Positions 1 to 6,405 of a stretch of DNA of 9,222 nt are shown here, piece by piece. A program made the position numbers and the translations under genes. The stretch is from Candidatus Cloacimonadota bacterium (lineage in GTDB: Bacteria; Cloacimonadota; Cloacimonadia; Cloacimonadales; Cloacimonadaceae). Below the pieces are notes generated by a model. That model was not told the DNA's origin and ran no database searches. It was given only the letters and a program-made list of their open reading frames with translations. Position 1 is the first letter of the stretch. The number at the start of each line of letters is the position of its first letter. The DNA lies in NCBI GenBank assembly GCA_023230795.1, contig JALNWR010000102.1:1-9222 (forward strand), read 5' to 3'.

Positions 1-1398
1 CACGGTATCAAATTTATGGTCAAATTCATTGATCTCTTGATATATATTTGCAATGCGTGCGGCTTCAAATACCGCTTCATCACTGGCTTCGGGATTGCCC
101 AGCCGGATGTTGTTGGCGATAGTATCCGAAAACAGGAAGATATCCTGCGGCACCAGCACCATATCCCGTCTTAAGACTTGCAGCGGAATGCGATATACAT
201 CCCTGTCATCGATGAAAACGGTGTTTTTGGGAGGATTGTAAATGCGCACCAAAAGCTCTATCAGGGAGGTCTTCCCGCAGCCGGTAGGGCCTACTATTGC
301 CAGGGTCTTACCCGCATCAATGCTGGCGGAGATGTCTTTGAAGATCAGGGGCAGAGTTTCTCCATAGCGGAAGCTAAGATTTTTGATCTCGATCTTGCCG
401 GTGATCTTCTCTATGCTCATATCGGCTTCATCGTCATTGATCTCAGGATCTACTGCAAAAATCTCGTTCAGTCTCTTCAATGAAGCGGTTCCCCGCTGAT
501 ACATATCCACGATCCAGCCTATGGCTATCATCGGCCAGACTAACATACCCAGATATTGGAAAAAGGCGATAAATCCACCGATGGTGATATCTCCCCGGAT
601 CGCAGCCCGACCACCAAAATACAGGGTGATAATCATCGAACAGGCGATCACAAAGCCCTGGAAGGGATGGAAAAAGCCGGCGATCCTGGCCATCGAAATG
701 TTTTGATCTACATATACTTGAGATACTTCATCCACACGGGCCAGTTCACTCTTTTCCTGACCAAAGGCTTTCACGATGCGGATGCCGGAGATGGTCTCCT
801 GAATCTTACCACTCATCGCTGCAAAGCTGGCCTGCACCAAAGCAAAACGCTTGTGCATCCGTTTACCAAAATAGCCTATAGTAAGAGATAAAAACGGCAT
901 CGGTATGATCGCCAGAAGTGTGAGCCTGAAATCGATGGATACCATAAATGAAAAGCTGGCGATAGTCATCAGCACTATATCCATGGTGGCGATCAAGCCC
1001 ATACCCAAAAGCATGCGCACTGCATTCAGGTCATTGGTGGCATAAGCCATCAGATCACCCGTCTTGCTCTTGTTAAAGAAGTTTTGCGAAAGCTTGAGCA
1101 AATGGTTGTAAAAATCCTGTCGCAGACTCTGTTCAATCCGCCGGGAGTTTCCGATGATCAGCATCCGCCAAAAATACCTCAGCACCATCACCAACAAGGC
1201 CAAAACCACGATGAAAAGGGCTATCCAGAGCAAGCCACGTTGATCTATGCTGCGGGTCTGTATGCTATCTATGGCATATTCCATCACCTTGGGTGTGATC
1301 AATTGCACTATATCCACCAGGATCAACATGATGATGCCACCGACTATGTGTTTGTAACTCTTCTTTAGATAAGGAAGAATCATGTCAAAAGTTCGCAT
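1..1398 (-). CDS. ABC exporter, fused TMD-NBD half-transporter (MdlA/YheI-like), 3' end off window
   Basis: This is an inner-membrane ATP-driven exporter subunit with a type-I exporter fold, of which 466 codons are present. Reading is open from ATG at 1398 to the left edge. The membrane domain spans about residues 18-310, with hydrophobic segments such as IVGGIIMLILVDIVQLI and a last one containing FFQYLGMLVWPMIAIGW, which is characteristic of the MdlA/YheI branch. The ATPase domain begins near residue 336, with the A-loop Tyr345 (FRYGE), Walker A GPTGCGKT at 370-377 (bases 268-291) and the Q-loop Gln418 (VPQDIFLF). The LSGGQ signature, Walker B and H-loop lie outside the window. The family usually has about 580-600 residues, so roughly 120 are missing. 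I chose ATG 1398 because an AAGGA lies 12 nt upstream; ATG 1383, five codons later, lacks an SD. MdlA/YheI proteins normally pair with a second half-transporter, expected beyond the left edge. The substrate cannot be read from sequence. Confidence 0.93.
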   Translation of the reverse strand, partial: MRTFDMILPYLKKSYKHIVGGIIMLILVDIVQLITPKVMEYAIDSIQTRSIDQRGLLWIALFIVVLALLVMVLRYFWRMLIIGNSRRIEQSLRQDFYNHLLKLSQNFFNKSKTGDLMAYATNDLNAVRMLLGMGLIATMDIVLMTIASFSFMVSIDFRLTLLAIIPMPFLSLTIGYFGKRMHKRFALVQASFAAMSGKIQETISGIRIVKAFGQEKSELARVDEVSQVYVDQNISMARIAGFFHPFQGFVIACSMIITLYFGGRAAIRGDITIGGFIAFFQYLGMLVWPMIAIGWIVDMYQRGTASLKRLNEIFAVDPEINDDEADMSIEKITGKIEIKNLSFRYGETLPLIFKDISASIDAGKTLAIVGPTGCGKTSLIELLVRIYNPPKNTVFIDDRDVYRIPLQVLRRDMVLVPQDIFLFSDTIANNIRLGNPEASDEAVFEAARIANIYQEINEFDHKFDTV

Positions 1399-1468
1399 TG
1401 TTATCTCATATCCTTATTTCTTCTGCTTTGAATCTATAGCCTCCTTAGTATCTTCGGAAAACAAGACT

Positions 1469-1504
1469 ATTATGCCAATATGCTTAGCACTGAGTTTTTG
1501 TCAA
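1469..1504 (-). promoter_or_regulatory. candidate promoter for the ABC exporter gene
   Basis: On the minus strand a perfect TTGACA (-35; bases 1504-1499) is followed after 16 nt by CATATT (4/6 match to TATAAT; 1482-1477). A few bases further lies an extended -10-like TGGCATAAT (1477-1469). Either would put the transcript start about 60-75 nt upstream of the ATG at 1398. The call rests on motif matching to the general sigma-70 consensus; the host's own consensus is unknown. Confidence 0.35.
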
Positions 1505-1558
1505 TTGCTTTGTGCAATATGCCTTGATGCCTGGAAGATTGCCGGCAGTATCAGCTGC

Positions 1559-1587
1559 GCTCAGATCAAGGTGAATCCCCTCTGAGC
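1559..1587 (+). repeat. 7-bp inverted repeat in the leader of the TonB receptor gene
   Basis: GCTCAGA (1559-1565) and TCTGAGC (1581-1587) form a perfect 7-bp stem around a 15-nt loop (1566-1580), about 90 nt upstream of the receptor start. The loop contains a GG...CC pair that could extend the fold. There is no T-run on either strand, so it is not an intrinsic terminator. The rest of the 281-nt divergent spacer (1399-1679) shows a smaller ATTGC/GCAAT repeat at 1504-1518, next to the candidate minus-strand -35. It also has a TTGACC at 1623-1628 without a convincing -10. I see no RNA gene and no recognisable cobalamin riboswitch core. Confidence 0.4.
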
Positions 1588-1679
1588 TACAGATAAAATT
1601 GCGGCATAAACAAAGAACTTTCTTGACCAATCGCGGCCTTAGATAAAAGCTGACGTCATAAATATATCAAGGAGCTCTG

Positions 1680-3830
1680 ATGCGCTATAAAGTCTTGTGT
1701 CTGATGATGCTGTCCCTGTGCCTGCCGGCTATGGTGCTGGGCGCAGTGCATTATGCCCGGATTGTAGATGAAGCGGGCAGCCCCATCGCAAAGGTATTGA
1801 TACAAGGGGGCAAAAACTCTGCCTTCAGCGATGACGATGGCTATTTTACCATCAAAACTGAGGCTGCTGTGCTCCGCTTTTCCCGTCTGGGCTACCACCA
1901 GCGCGAGATTCCGGCCCAAGACCTGCCGGCAAAGATCGTCCTTCGCAAAGACCCTCTGGCGCTGCACACCGTCCGGGTCTATGATCACTACCAAAGCGCT
2001 GCAGCTCCTGCATTGGATGCCAGGATCATCTATCCCGATACAAATTCCGGCAGCAGCTCTGCCGATCTGCTCTTGAAGCAGCATTCTATCACCAGCCCGG
2101 ATTCTCCGCTCACCGGTGAATTTCAGAGCCTTTCCATCCTGGGGAATCTCAGCCGCCACACTCTGGTTTTGCTGGATGGCGTGGCTGTGAATTCAGCGGG
2201 AGAAGCTTTTGACTTTTCCCGTATTCCCGCCTCTCAGATCAGTTATATAGAGATCATCAAAGGTTCCTCTTCCGTATATGGCGGCTCTTCTGCCATTGGT
2301 GGGATCATCAATATAGTTACAGCCAGCCCCGGGGAATACTTGAAAGCGGAGCTCGAAACCGGCTTTGGCAGCTTTGGGATGAATTCCCAGCGTTATCTGG
2401 CCTCCCTCGCCAGGGCTGATTTCAGCATCAGTGCAGAGTATTCCCATTATGCTGCCCGCAACGACTTCAAATACGAGCCTTCCTGGCAGCCCCAAGCGGA
2501 GCTTCTCCGCCTGCACAATCGCAAAGCTGCGGATTATTTCTTTGTAAAAAGCAGGTATCACCGGGAAAATCACTATTGGGAAGGCATCTTAAACTACAAT
2601 ACCTATCTCAGGGAATTGCCCGGGCCGATCAGCTTCCTTAGCTTGTATGATGCTGCCGAGCAGAGCGGGGCCAATCTCTTTGCCAAACTGAGCCAGGTCT
2701 ATATCCATGAGGCTCTGAAGAATGAGCTTTCGCTCTCTTTGGAGCACAAGAAAAGCACCTATATCAACCTTGAAAGCACCAGCCCCATCTTTTCAGACCA
2801 CTATCGGCAGCTTTATTACAATCCCCTGATCAAGGACAAACTCAGCTTGAATCTGAAAGGCTTTGATCTGGCTCTTACCGCAGAATTGCAACCTGTGTAT
2901 TATGACTACGAGCAAGACCCGGTGGGAGGCCATTACTTTGACTTTCAGGACTATCAAGATTTGAACGCAGCCTTGGGCGGACGCATTGAAAAGGGGATAG
3001 AATACGGCGCCCTCAGCTCCAGAGGCTCTCTGGCTTTGCGGCGGGACTGGACCCAAAACGAAGCTCACGTTAGCTGGCGCATGGAGCAGCACAGCACCCT
3101 CTATATGCCTATAGAGATAGGCTTTGGGGGCAGCATCGGCACGGCTTTTTCCCTGCCCTCATATTTTGACAGACACTGGATAGGCGATAGCAGCAGCGTG
3201 GGAGATACAGACTTAAACAGCGAAAGCTCTTTTGGATATCACCTGGGTCTAAGGCTCAAGCATCCCGTTTTTGAGAGCTCTGCCGCCTACTACTACAACG
3301 ATATAGAACAGCTGATCCAATGGCGACAGTACTTTCTCAATGGCAGCTCCTGGCGTCCTTTCAACGTAGGCCGAGCCAAAATCAAGAATTGGGAGTTTGC
3401 CCTTGCCCTCTTCCCGCTGAAAGCTCTGAAGCTAAATGCCGGCCTCACCCATACAGATGCGCGGGATTTCTCTACCAATGATCTGGGAGAGCCTACCGCT
3501 ACCTACGATAAATACCTGGTTTACACTCCGGAATACACAGGCTCGCTGTCAGCAGAATACTCTCAGGATTACTATGGTCTGAGCCTGAGCTATGACTATG
3601 TAGGCGAGCAATACAGTACAGTGGATAACCTCATTGGCAGGATTCAGGCTATCGAGTTGCTGAATTTCGCTAGCTATATCAAGTGTCCTTACAAAGACAT
3701 GGAGGCTCTGCTGAGTTTGAAGCTGAACAATCTGGAAGATAAGCGCTATCAGATCTATGCCAATATCCCTCAACCCGGCTTTAATTGGAACCTGAACCTC
3801 AGCCTCAGCTACAGGCTGAATTTGCCCTGA
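1680..3830 (+). CDS. TonB-dependent outer-membrane receptor (BtuB/FepA-like) with N-terminal carboxypeptidase-regulatory-like domain
   Basis: This 716-residue outer-membrane receptor would import a scarce ligand using TonB-ExbBD energy. A signal peptide covers about residues 1-22 (basic start, hydrophobic LCLMMLSLCLPAMVLG, probable cut after Ala22). Residues about 25-90 form a carboxypeptidase-regulatory-like beta domain (SDDDGYFTI is its typical turn). HTVRVY at 96-101 resembles a TonB box. The plug spans about 122-217, with HTLVLLDGVAVN (160-171), IEIIKGSSSVYGGSSAIGGI (190-209) and NIV. The remaining 500 or so residues show alternating aromatic/polar beta strands typical of a 22-strand barrel, and the end (LKLNNLEDKRYQIYANIPQP...) follows the BtuB-type C-terminal pattern. 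The last residues are LNLP rather than the usual terminal aromatic. AAGGAG at 1669-1674, 5 nt before the ATG, fixes the start. No SusD, periplasmic binding protein or metal or cobalamin gene sits beside it, so the ligand is unknown. Confidence 0.95.
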   Translation: MRYKVLCLMMLSLCLPAMVLGAVHYARIVDEAGSPIAKVLIQGGKNSAFSDDDGYFTIKTEAAVLRFSRLGYHQREIPAQDLPAKIVLRKDPLALHTVRVYDHYQSAAAPALDARIIYPDTNSGSSSADLLLKQHSITSPDSPLTGEFQSLSILGNLSRHTLVLLDGVAVNSAGEAFDFSRIPASQISYIEIIKGSSSVYGGSSAIGGIINIVTASPGEYLKAELETGFGSFGMNSQRYLASLARADFSISAEYSHYAARNDFKYEPSWQPQAELLRLHNRKAADYFFVKSRYHRENHYWEGILNYNTYLRELPGPISFLSLYDAAEQSGANLFAKLSQVYIHEALKNELSLSLEHKKSTYINLESTSPIFSDHYRQLYYNPLIKDKLSLNLKGFDLALTAELQPVYYDYEQDPVGGHYFDFQDYQDLNAALGGRIEKGIEYGALSSRGSLALRRDWTQNEAHVSWRMEQHSTLYMPIEIGFGGSIGTAFSLPSYFDRHWIGDSSSVGDTDLNSESSFGYHLGLRLKHPVFESSAAYYYNDIEQLIQWRQYFLNGSSWRPFNVGRAKIKNWEFALALFPLKALKLNAGLTHTDARDFSTNDLGEPTATYDKYLVYTPEYTGSLSAEYSQDYYGLSLSYDYVGEQYSTVDNLIGRIQAIELLNFASYIKCPYKDMEALLSLKLNNLEDKRYQIYANIPQPGFNWNLNLSLSYRLNLP

Positions 3831-3958
3831 ATCAGACCGGGATTCGCCCCAAGGCATGGCCTCAGAGCCTGCATTCCTGCAATAGCTTCAAGAAATTCCT
3901 TGCCAAAAAGACCATTTGTAAAATCATGGTAACTTAGACTAAATATAAGGACTTAAAT

Positions 3959-4522
3959 ATGGCTACAATGGCTAATATACGTAATGGAATGGTGATAGAC
4001 TTCAAAGACGAGCTCTGGGAAGTTGTAGAATTTCTGCATGTGAAACCCGGTAAGGGCCCCGCTTTTATGCGTTCAAAACTGAAGAATATCCGCAGCGGCA
4101 AAGTGGTAGAAAATACCTTCAGAGAAAGTGATTCTTTTGATGAAGTGCGCATAGAGCGTAGTAAAAAAGAGTATCTATATCGCGATGGCGATTTCTTTGT
4201 CCTGATGGACATCGATACTTACGAACAAAAGCCAGTAGATAAATCTGCCATAGGAGACATGGAACTGATGATGATGGAGAATATGGAAGTCACGGTAGCC
4301 ACCACTCCTGAAGGCGAGATAGTCGGCATAGAATTACCTACTACCGTAGTGATGAGCATCGCCGAATGCGAGCCCAATATAAAAGGAAATACAGCCTCCG
4401 GCAGCGGAAAGGTAGCCTTCACGGAAACCGGACTGCGCGTGATGGTCCCCTTCTTTGTGGAAGCCGGAGAAAAGATCAAAATAGATACCCGCACTGGCGA
4501 GTACATAGAAAGAGCACAATAA
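3959..4522 (+). CDS. efp: elongation factor P (EF-P), PGKGP-loop type
   Basis: EF-P enters the ribosomal E site and helps peptide-bond formation at consecutive prolines. The protein has 187 residues, the normal family length. The N-terminal KOW-like domain carries the conserved loop HVKPGKGPAFMRSKL, with Lys32 at the tip and Pro34 after it (PGKGP, bases 4046-4060). The central OB domain follows, and the C-terminal OB domain ends with the family signature GEKIKIDTRTGEYIERA. Sequence style is closest to the Bacillus-type EF-P (LWEVVEFLHVKPGKG, YLYRDGDFFVLMD). AAGGA at 3947-3951, 7 nt before ATG 3959, supports this start over the second ATG at 3968. No Lys-modifying enzyme (EpmA, EpmB or equivalent) is nearby. 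The 128-nt gap upstream (3831-3958) shows no clear promoter or terminator. The gene is followed after 16 nt by the small cysteine protein, and both share one terminator. Confidence 0.97.
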   Translation: MATMANIRNGMVIDFKDELWEVVEFLHVKPGKGPAFMRSKLKNIRSGKVVENTFRESDSFDEVRIERSKKEYLYRDGDFFVLMDIDTYEQKPVDKSAIGDMELMMMENMEVTVATTPEGEIVGIELPTTVVMSIAECEPNIKGNTASGSGKVAFTETGLRVMVPFFVEAGEKIKIDTRTGEYIERAQ

Positions 4523-4538
4523 ATAAGAGGATATAAAC

Positions 4539-4745
4539 ATGGGAAAAGTAAAAAGCTTCACTGCCAAACTGGCTCACGATACGAATAAAGGTGGAAAATT
4601 GGTCTGCCCGGTATGCAATACCGAGATCAAGCGCGTGAAAATTGTCCAAAACCGCAAGACCGATGGTACCTGGCGCCCGGACAAACTCTATGTAAACATC
4701 TGCAAATGCAACGAAGCAGATGTCATGAGTGGCAAGATTATCTAA
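4539..4745 (+). CDS. small four-cysteine zinc-ribbon-like protein, function unknown, in operon with efp
   Basis: I do not recognise this 68-residue, lysine-rich soluble protein with certainty. It has a basic N-terminus (MGKVKSFTAKL), then CPVC (Cys23, Cys26), a 28-residue middle with QNRKTDGTWRP, and CKC (Cys55, Cys57). A CxxC...CxC arrangement of this spacing is what a single structural zinc site would need, so a zinc ribbon is inferred. There is no signal peptide or membrane segment. AAGAGG at 4525-4530, 8 nt before the ATG, is a good SD. The gene lies 16 nt after efp and 21 nt before a strong terminator, so it is almost surely cotranscribed with efp. This suggests a role at the ribosome or in RNA binding. 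A distant bL33-like ribosomal protein is an alternative, since both have a CxxC, a basic NK/NR-R turn and a second Cys pair, but I cannot establish homology. Confidence 0.85.
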   Translation: MGKVKSFTAKLAHDTNKGGKLVCPVCNTEIKRVKIVQNRKTDGTWRPDKLYVNICKCNEADVMSGKII

Positions 4746-4766
4746 GATATCTATCTGTTGTTACCC

Positions 4767-4809
4767 AGATTGGCAATCTTCTTTTCTGAGGATTGCCAAT
4801 CTTTTTTTT
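4767..4809 (+). terminator. strong intrinsic terminator of the efp unit
   Basis: AGATTGGCAATC (4767-4778) and GATTGCCAATCT (4791-4802) make a perfect 12-bp stem around a 12-nt loop. The run of eight T at 4802-4809 overlaps the stem end by one base. It starts 21 nt after the stop of the small cysteine gene and marks the end of the efp transcript. Confidence 0.95.
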
Positions 4810-4855
4810 AGCCTAAACTATGGGATAAACTCAAATTAAGCCAAGTCCCAAAGCT

Positions 4856-4876
4856 GTTCTTGCTTGACAAAAGAAC
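4856..4876 (+). promoter_or_regulatory. inverted repeat around a -35-like TTGACA upstream of mgtE
   Basis: GTTCTT (4856-4861) and AAGAAC (4871-4876) form a 6-bp inverted repeat whose 9-nt centre holds most of TTGACA (4864-4869). A weak TAAAGAT (4884-4890) follows at a short spacing of 14 nt. If this is the promoter, the transcript would begin after the ATG at 4889 and shortly before the SD of the GTG start, which agrees with the chosen mgtE start. The repeat could be an operator. It is motif-based and weak. There is no M-box magnesium riboswitch in the 112 nt between the terminator and the start. Confidence 0.3.
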
Positions 4877-4910
4877 CTATCTCTAAAGATGCTCCAAAAA
4901 CTAAGCTGCT

Positions 4911-4915
4911 GGAGG
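4911..4915 (+). promoter_or_regulatory. ribosome binding site deciding the mgtE start
   Basis: GGAGG lies 6 nt before GTG 4922. The upstream in-frame ATG at 4889 has no SD. A CTCC at 4892-4895 could pair with GGAG at 4911-4914 and mask the site, but four base pairs over a 15-nt loop is weak. Confidence 0.8.
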
Positions 4916-4921
4916 TATAAA

Positions 4922-6268
4922 GTGAACTACAATCTACAAGGTCCAGAATTGCTGAAATTCTTGCAGGAAGCTTCTGTAGAAGAGCTTAGAGCAGCTCTGA
5001 AAAACATCCATCCTGCAGATATCCTGGATGCACTCGAAGCCTATAAAGGCGATGCCATTGCGTTTTTGGCAAAGCTGCCCAACGAAATCCTTGCCGACGT
5101 CATAGAAGAAGCCGAAGAAGAGGATAAAAGCGGGATTTTTGATCTTTTCCATCTGGATCAGAAGAAAGAAATTATCTCCGAGATGGCCTCGGATGAATTG
5201 GTCGATCTGCTGGTAAGTATCGATCCGGAAGAAGCTGCCGATCTGATCGAAAGTCTCGATGCCGAGGATGCCCAAGACGTCAAAGCCCTGATGCAATATG
5301 GTCCCGAGACTGCCGGTGGGATCATGGCCACAGAATTTGTCACTATTCAAGACAATATGACAGTCCTCGAAACCCTGGAATATCTTCAGAAATATGGTAA
5401 GGAAGCCGAAACTATCAGCTATCTCTATGTCCTGGACGAGTGCGAGACCCTGAAGGGAGTGGTATCTCTCAAGGACATTGTAGTTCACAGATTTACCGAC
5501 TCTGTCGCTCCATTGATCAAAATAAATATTATCAGCGTAAGTCCGGAGCTCGACCAGGAAGAAGTGGCCGGCATCTTCAAGAAATATGGCTTTAGCAGTA
5601 TGCCGGTGGTGGATGCACAGGACAAGATGCTGGGAGTCATCACTGCAGATGACGTCCTGGACGTGGTGGTAGATGAAAGCACGGAAGACTTTGAAAAGAT
5701 GGCAGGTCTGGCCCTTAGAGAAGGGGATTATCTGGAAACCGGAGTTTTCAAGCTGGCTCGCAAGAGAATATTCTGGCTGCTATTCTTGATGATCTCCGCC
5801 ACTTTTACCAGCTTAATTATCCAGGGTTATGAGGGTGCTTTGGCCAGCGTCCTGATCCTGGCGGCCTTCATCCCGATGCTGATGGATACGGGAGGAAATG
5901 CAGGATCGCAATCTGCCACCTTGATCATCCGCGGTATGGCTCTGGGAGAGATTTATATCAAGGACTATTTCGCGGTAGTTTTCAAAGAGATCAGAGTGAG
6001 CTTGATCGTAGGCACTGTCTTGGCGATAGTCAATTTCCTGAGAATATGGCTTTTCAATCAGGATATACTCTTGGCAATGACGGTTTCGCTGTCGCTGCTA
6101 TTTACCATAGTTTTGGCTAAAACGGTGGGTTGCACTCTGCCTATCGTAGCCCGGAAACTCAAAATTGATCCGGCCATTATGGCTGCTCCGATTATCACCA
6201 CCATCGTGGACGTCCTTTCTCTCATCGTTTATTTCAAGCTGGCGGGATTGCTCTATCTACAAAGCTGA
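4922..6268 (+). CDS. mgtE: magnesium transporter/channel MgtE
   Basis: MgtE is a homodimeric inner-membrane Mg2+ channel gated by cytosolic Mg2+. From GTG 4922 the protein has 448 residues, matching the roughly 450 of characterised members. The acidic N-terminal superhelical domain (about 5-130) has repeated PADILD / DLIESLDAEDA patterns. Two CBS domains follow (about 135-197 and 200-258). The membrane domain begins at about residue 283 (IFWLLFLMISATFTSLI) and has five predicted helices. The family signature is PMLMDTGGNAGSQSATLIIR, with GGN at 324-326. Asp430 in ITTIVDVLSLIVYF sits where the selectivity-filter Asp of Thermus MgtE (Asp432) lies. Acidic residues of the N and CBS domains are plentiful, as the Mg2+ sensor requires. 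The start at GTG is chosen for its GGAGG at 6-nt spacing; starting at ATG 4889 would add 11 residues without an SD. It stands alone between a terminator and a convergent gene. Some family members carry Co2+ or other ions. Confidence 0.96.
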   Translation: MNYNLQGPELLKFLQEASVEELRAALKNIHPADILDALEAYKGDAIAFLAKLPNEILADVIEEAEEEDKSGIFDLFHLDQKKEIISEMASDELVDLLVSIDPEEAADLIESLDAEDAQDVKALMQYGPETAGGIMATEFVTIQDNMTVLETLEYLQKYGKEAETISYLYVLDECETLKGVVSLKDIVVHRFTDSVAPLIKINIISVSPELDQEEVAGIFKKYGFSSMPVVDAQDKMLGVITADDVLDVVVDESTEDFEKMAGLALREGDYLETGVFKLARKRIFWLLFLMISATFTSLIIQGYEGALASVLILAAFIPMLMDTGGNAGSQSATLIIRGMALGEIYIKDYFAVVFKEIRVSLIVGTVLAIVNFLRIWLFNQDILLAMTVSLSLLFTIVLAKTVGCTLPIVARKLKIDPAIMAAPIITTIVDVLSLIVYFKLAGLLYLQS

Positions 6269-6304
6269 TAATCAGATAAGATTCAAGTCCTCACACTCAA
6301 CCGA

Positions 6305-6352
6305 GCAGTTTTATCACGATTTGGGCAGGCTTTGCATGCTGCTCAAAACTGC
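6305..6352 (+). repeat. nested inverted repeat in the mgtE/dehydrogenase convergent gap
   Basis: GCAGTTTT (6305-6312) and AAAACTGC (6345-6352) are perfect 8-bp complements enclosing 32 nt. Within the loop GCAG (6325-6328) and CTGC (6339-6342) can also pair. It lies between the stops of two converging genes, where a bidirectional terminator would be expected. However, the T-run is inside the stem's 5' arm rather than after it, so a conventional terminator is not supported. Confidence 0.45.
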
Positions 6353-6377
6353 ACAAACCAGAGCTAAAACCCTGCTT

Positions 6378-6405
6378 TGATCCTGTGCAATAGCGGGCAG
6401 GATCA
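6378..6405 (-). terminator. possible weak terminator hairpin overlapping the dehydrogenase stop
   Basis: TGATCCTG (6378-6385) and CAGGATCA (6398-6405) form a perfect 8-bp stem with a 12-nt loop; the 3' arm includes the TGA of the minus-strand gene. Reading on the minus strand, a short TTTT follows about 9 nt after the hairpin, which is poor for an intrinsic terminator. The hairpin is certain as a sequence feature; its role is a guess. Confidence 0.35.

Noticed and set aside
1382..1585. Plus-strand open frame of 67 codons in the divergent spacer
   Set aside because: It overlaps the start of the ABC gene and its likely promoter, has no SD, and its cysteine-rich composition looks like translated noncoding DNA.
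1399..1679. Cobalamin riboswitch upstream of the BtuB-like receptor
   Set aside because: A GGTGAATCC stretch in the leader recalls part of the B12 element, but the long conserved core and downstream B12 box are absent.
1656..2159. Long minus-strand frame opposite the TonB receptor
   Set aside because: It lies antisense to well-supported receptor codons and shows no domain pattern of its own.
3829..3845. GAATC/GATTC repeat after the receptor stop as a terminator
   Set aside because: Only 5 bp, with no T-run; there is no support for termination.
4889..4921. ATG extension of mgtE
   Set aside because: No SD for the ATG, whereas GTG 4922 has GGAGG at 6 nt and gives the usual family length.
6305..6352. 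Bidirectional intrinsic terminator at the convergent junction
   Set aside because: The T and A runs are inside the stem on the wrong sides, so neither strand gives a hairpin followed by U-rich RNA.
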